DNA from: Flavobacteriales bacterium
GTDB lineage: Bacteria > Bacteroidota > Bacteroidia > Flavobacteriales_E > Vicingaceae
Assembly: GCA_003487525.1 (NCBI GenBank)
Contig: DNDT01000335.1
Location: 2,163-10,086, forward strand
Direction of reading: 5' to 3'
Length of the DNA stretch: 7,924 nt
In this document: positions 7,697 through 7,924 of the stretch, in pieces
Numbering within the stretch: the stretch's first letter is position 1
Layout of the letters: every line of letters starts with the position of its first letter
Made by a program: the position numbers and the translations under genes
Notes under the pieces: model-generated
Told to the model about the DNA's origin: nothing
Databases searched by the model: none
Seen by the model: the letters and a program-made list of their open reading frames with translations, nothing else

Positions 7697-7924
7697 TCAG
7701 TTCAGGTTTTCAATCACCCTTTTCAGCTTGCCCTGAACTTCGGTGGCAATTCCTCCGAGTGAATCATTTTTCACCGAACTCATCGAGGCAATCGGGTCAA
7801 CGGCCGAAACCTCGACATCGCCGTTCTCGTGTTCCTCGACAATGACGTTGCAGGGCAGAAAGACACCGATTTTGTCTTCGCTGGTCAGTGCCTTATGAGC
7901 AAAGTGCGGATTGCATGCACCCAG
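7697..7924 (-). CDS. DUF302 family protein, C-terminal part (5' end outside window)
   Basis: The last 75 codons are visible, reading in frame off the right edge and ending at TGA (7699-7697). The visible start is L-G-A-C-N-P-H-F-A-H-K-A-L, followed by I-G-V-F-L-P-C-N-V-I-V-E, then V-S-A-V-D-P and a helical C-terminus ending V-I-E-N-L-N. The pair of motifs LGACNP...A..AL and IG.FLPCNV, followed by VDP, is the hallmark of DUF302 (PF03625), a small domain of unknown biochemical function. The two Cys residues, in CNP and PCN, are typical of the family. The whole domain usually spans about 100-130 residues, so the N-terminal part and any signal peptide lie beyond the window. The gene converges with pyc across 127 bases, so no shared operon is implied. 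Family assignment is by eye but the motifs are distinctive. Confidence 0.88.
   Translation of the reverse strand: MGACNPHFAHKALTSEDKIGVFLPCNVIVEEHENGDVEVSAVDPIASMSSVKNDSLGGIATEVQGKLKRVIENLN

Overview
The window looks like a piece of a Bacteroidota chromosome. The visible signs are: long lipoprotein genes with loose lipoboxes, a double-length FG-GAP/UnbV surface-type protein, no Shine-Dalgarno sequence at any start I can place, and one TAnnTTTG-type -7 element. I cannot assign a genus. No tRNA, rRNA, CRISPR array, transposase or integrase is visible.

Left part (1-3835, minus strand): a compact operon read right to left. It begins with a small uncharacterised lipoprotein (3395-3835). Next is a 1121-residue lipoprotein (33-3398) with seven Ca-binding FG-GAP-type motifs, an ASPIC/UnbV domain, and seven more such motifs. 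Last is the first 11 codons of a third gene (1-33) cut by the window edge. The junctions overlap (ATGA, then TGATG), so the three genes are probably co-transcribed and translationally coupled. The products are expected in the cell envelope; their joint role is unknown.

Middle (3836-4113): a divergent intergenic region with a candidate promoter for the minus-strand operon, a short inverted repeat, and no convincing promoter for the gene on the right.

Right part (4114-7569, plus strand): a complete single-chain pyruvate carboxylase (biotin carboxylase, carboxyltransferase and biotin carrier on one 1151-residue chain) with all the main catalytic residues present. It is a housekeeping anaplerotic enzyme that makes oxaloacetate from pyruvate, and it shows no functional link to the left-hand operon. 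It converges with a DUF302-family gene (7697-7924, minus strand, 5' part outside the window). The 127-base gap between them holds hairpins with T-tracts in both directions, consistent with a bidirectional terminator.

I see no clearly new multi-gene system. The points most worth following are the undescribed small lipoprotein, its tight coupling to the twin-propeller protein, and the identity of the third operon gene just outside the window.
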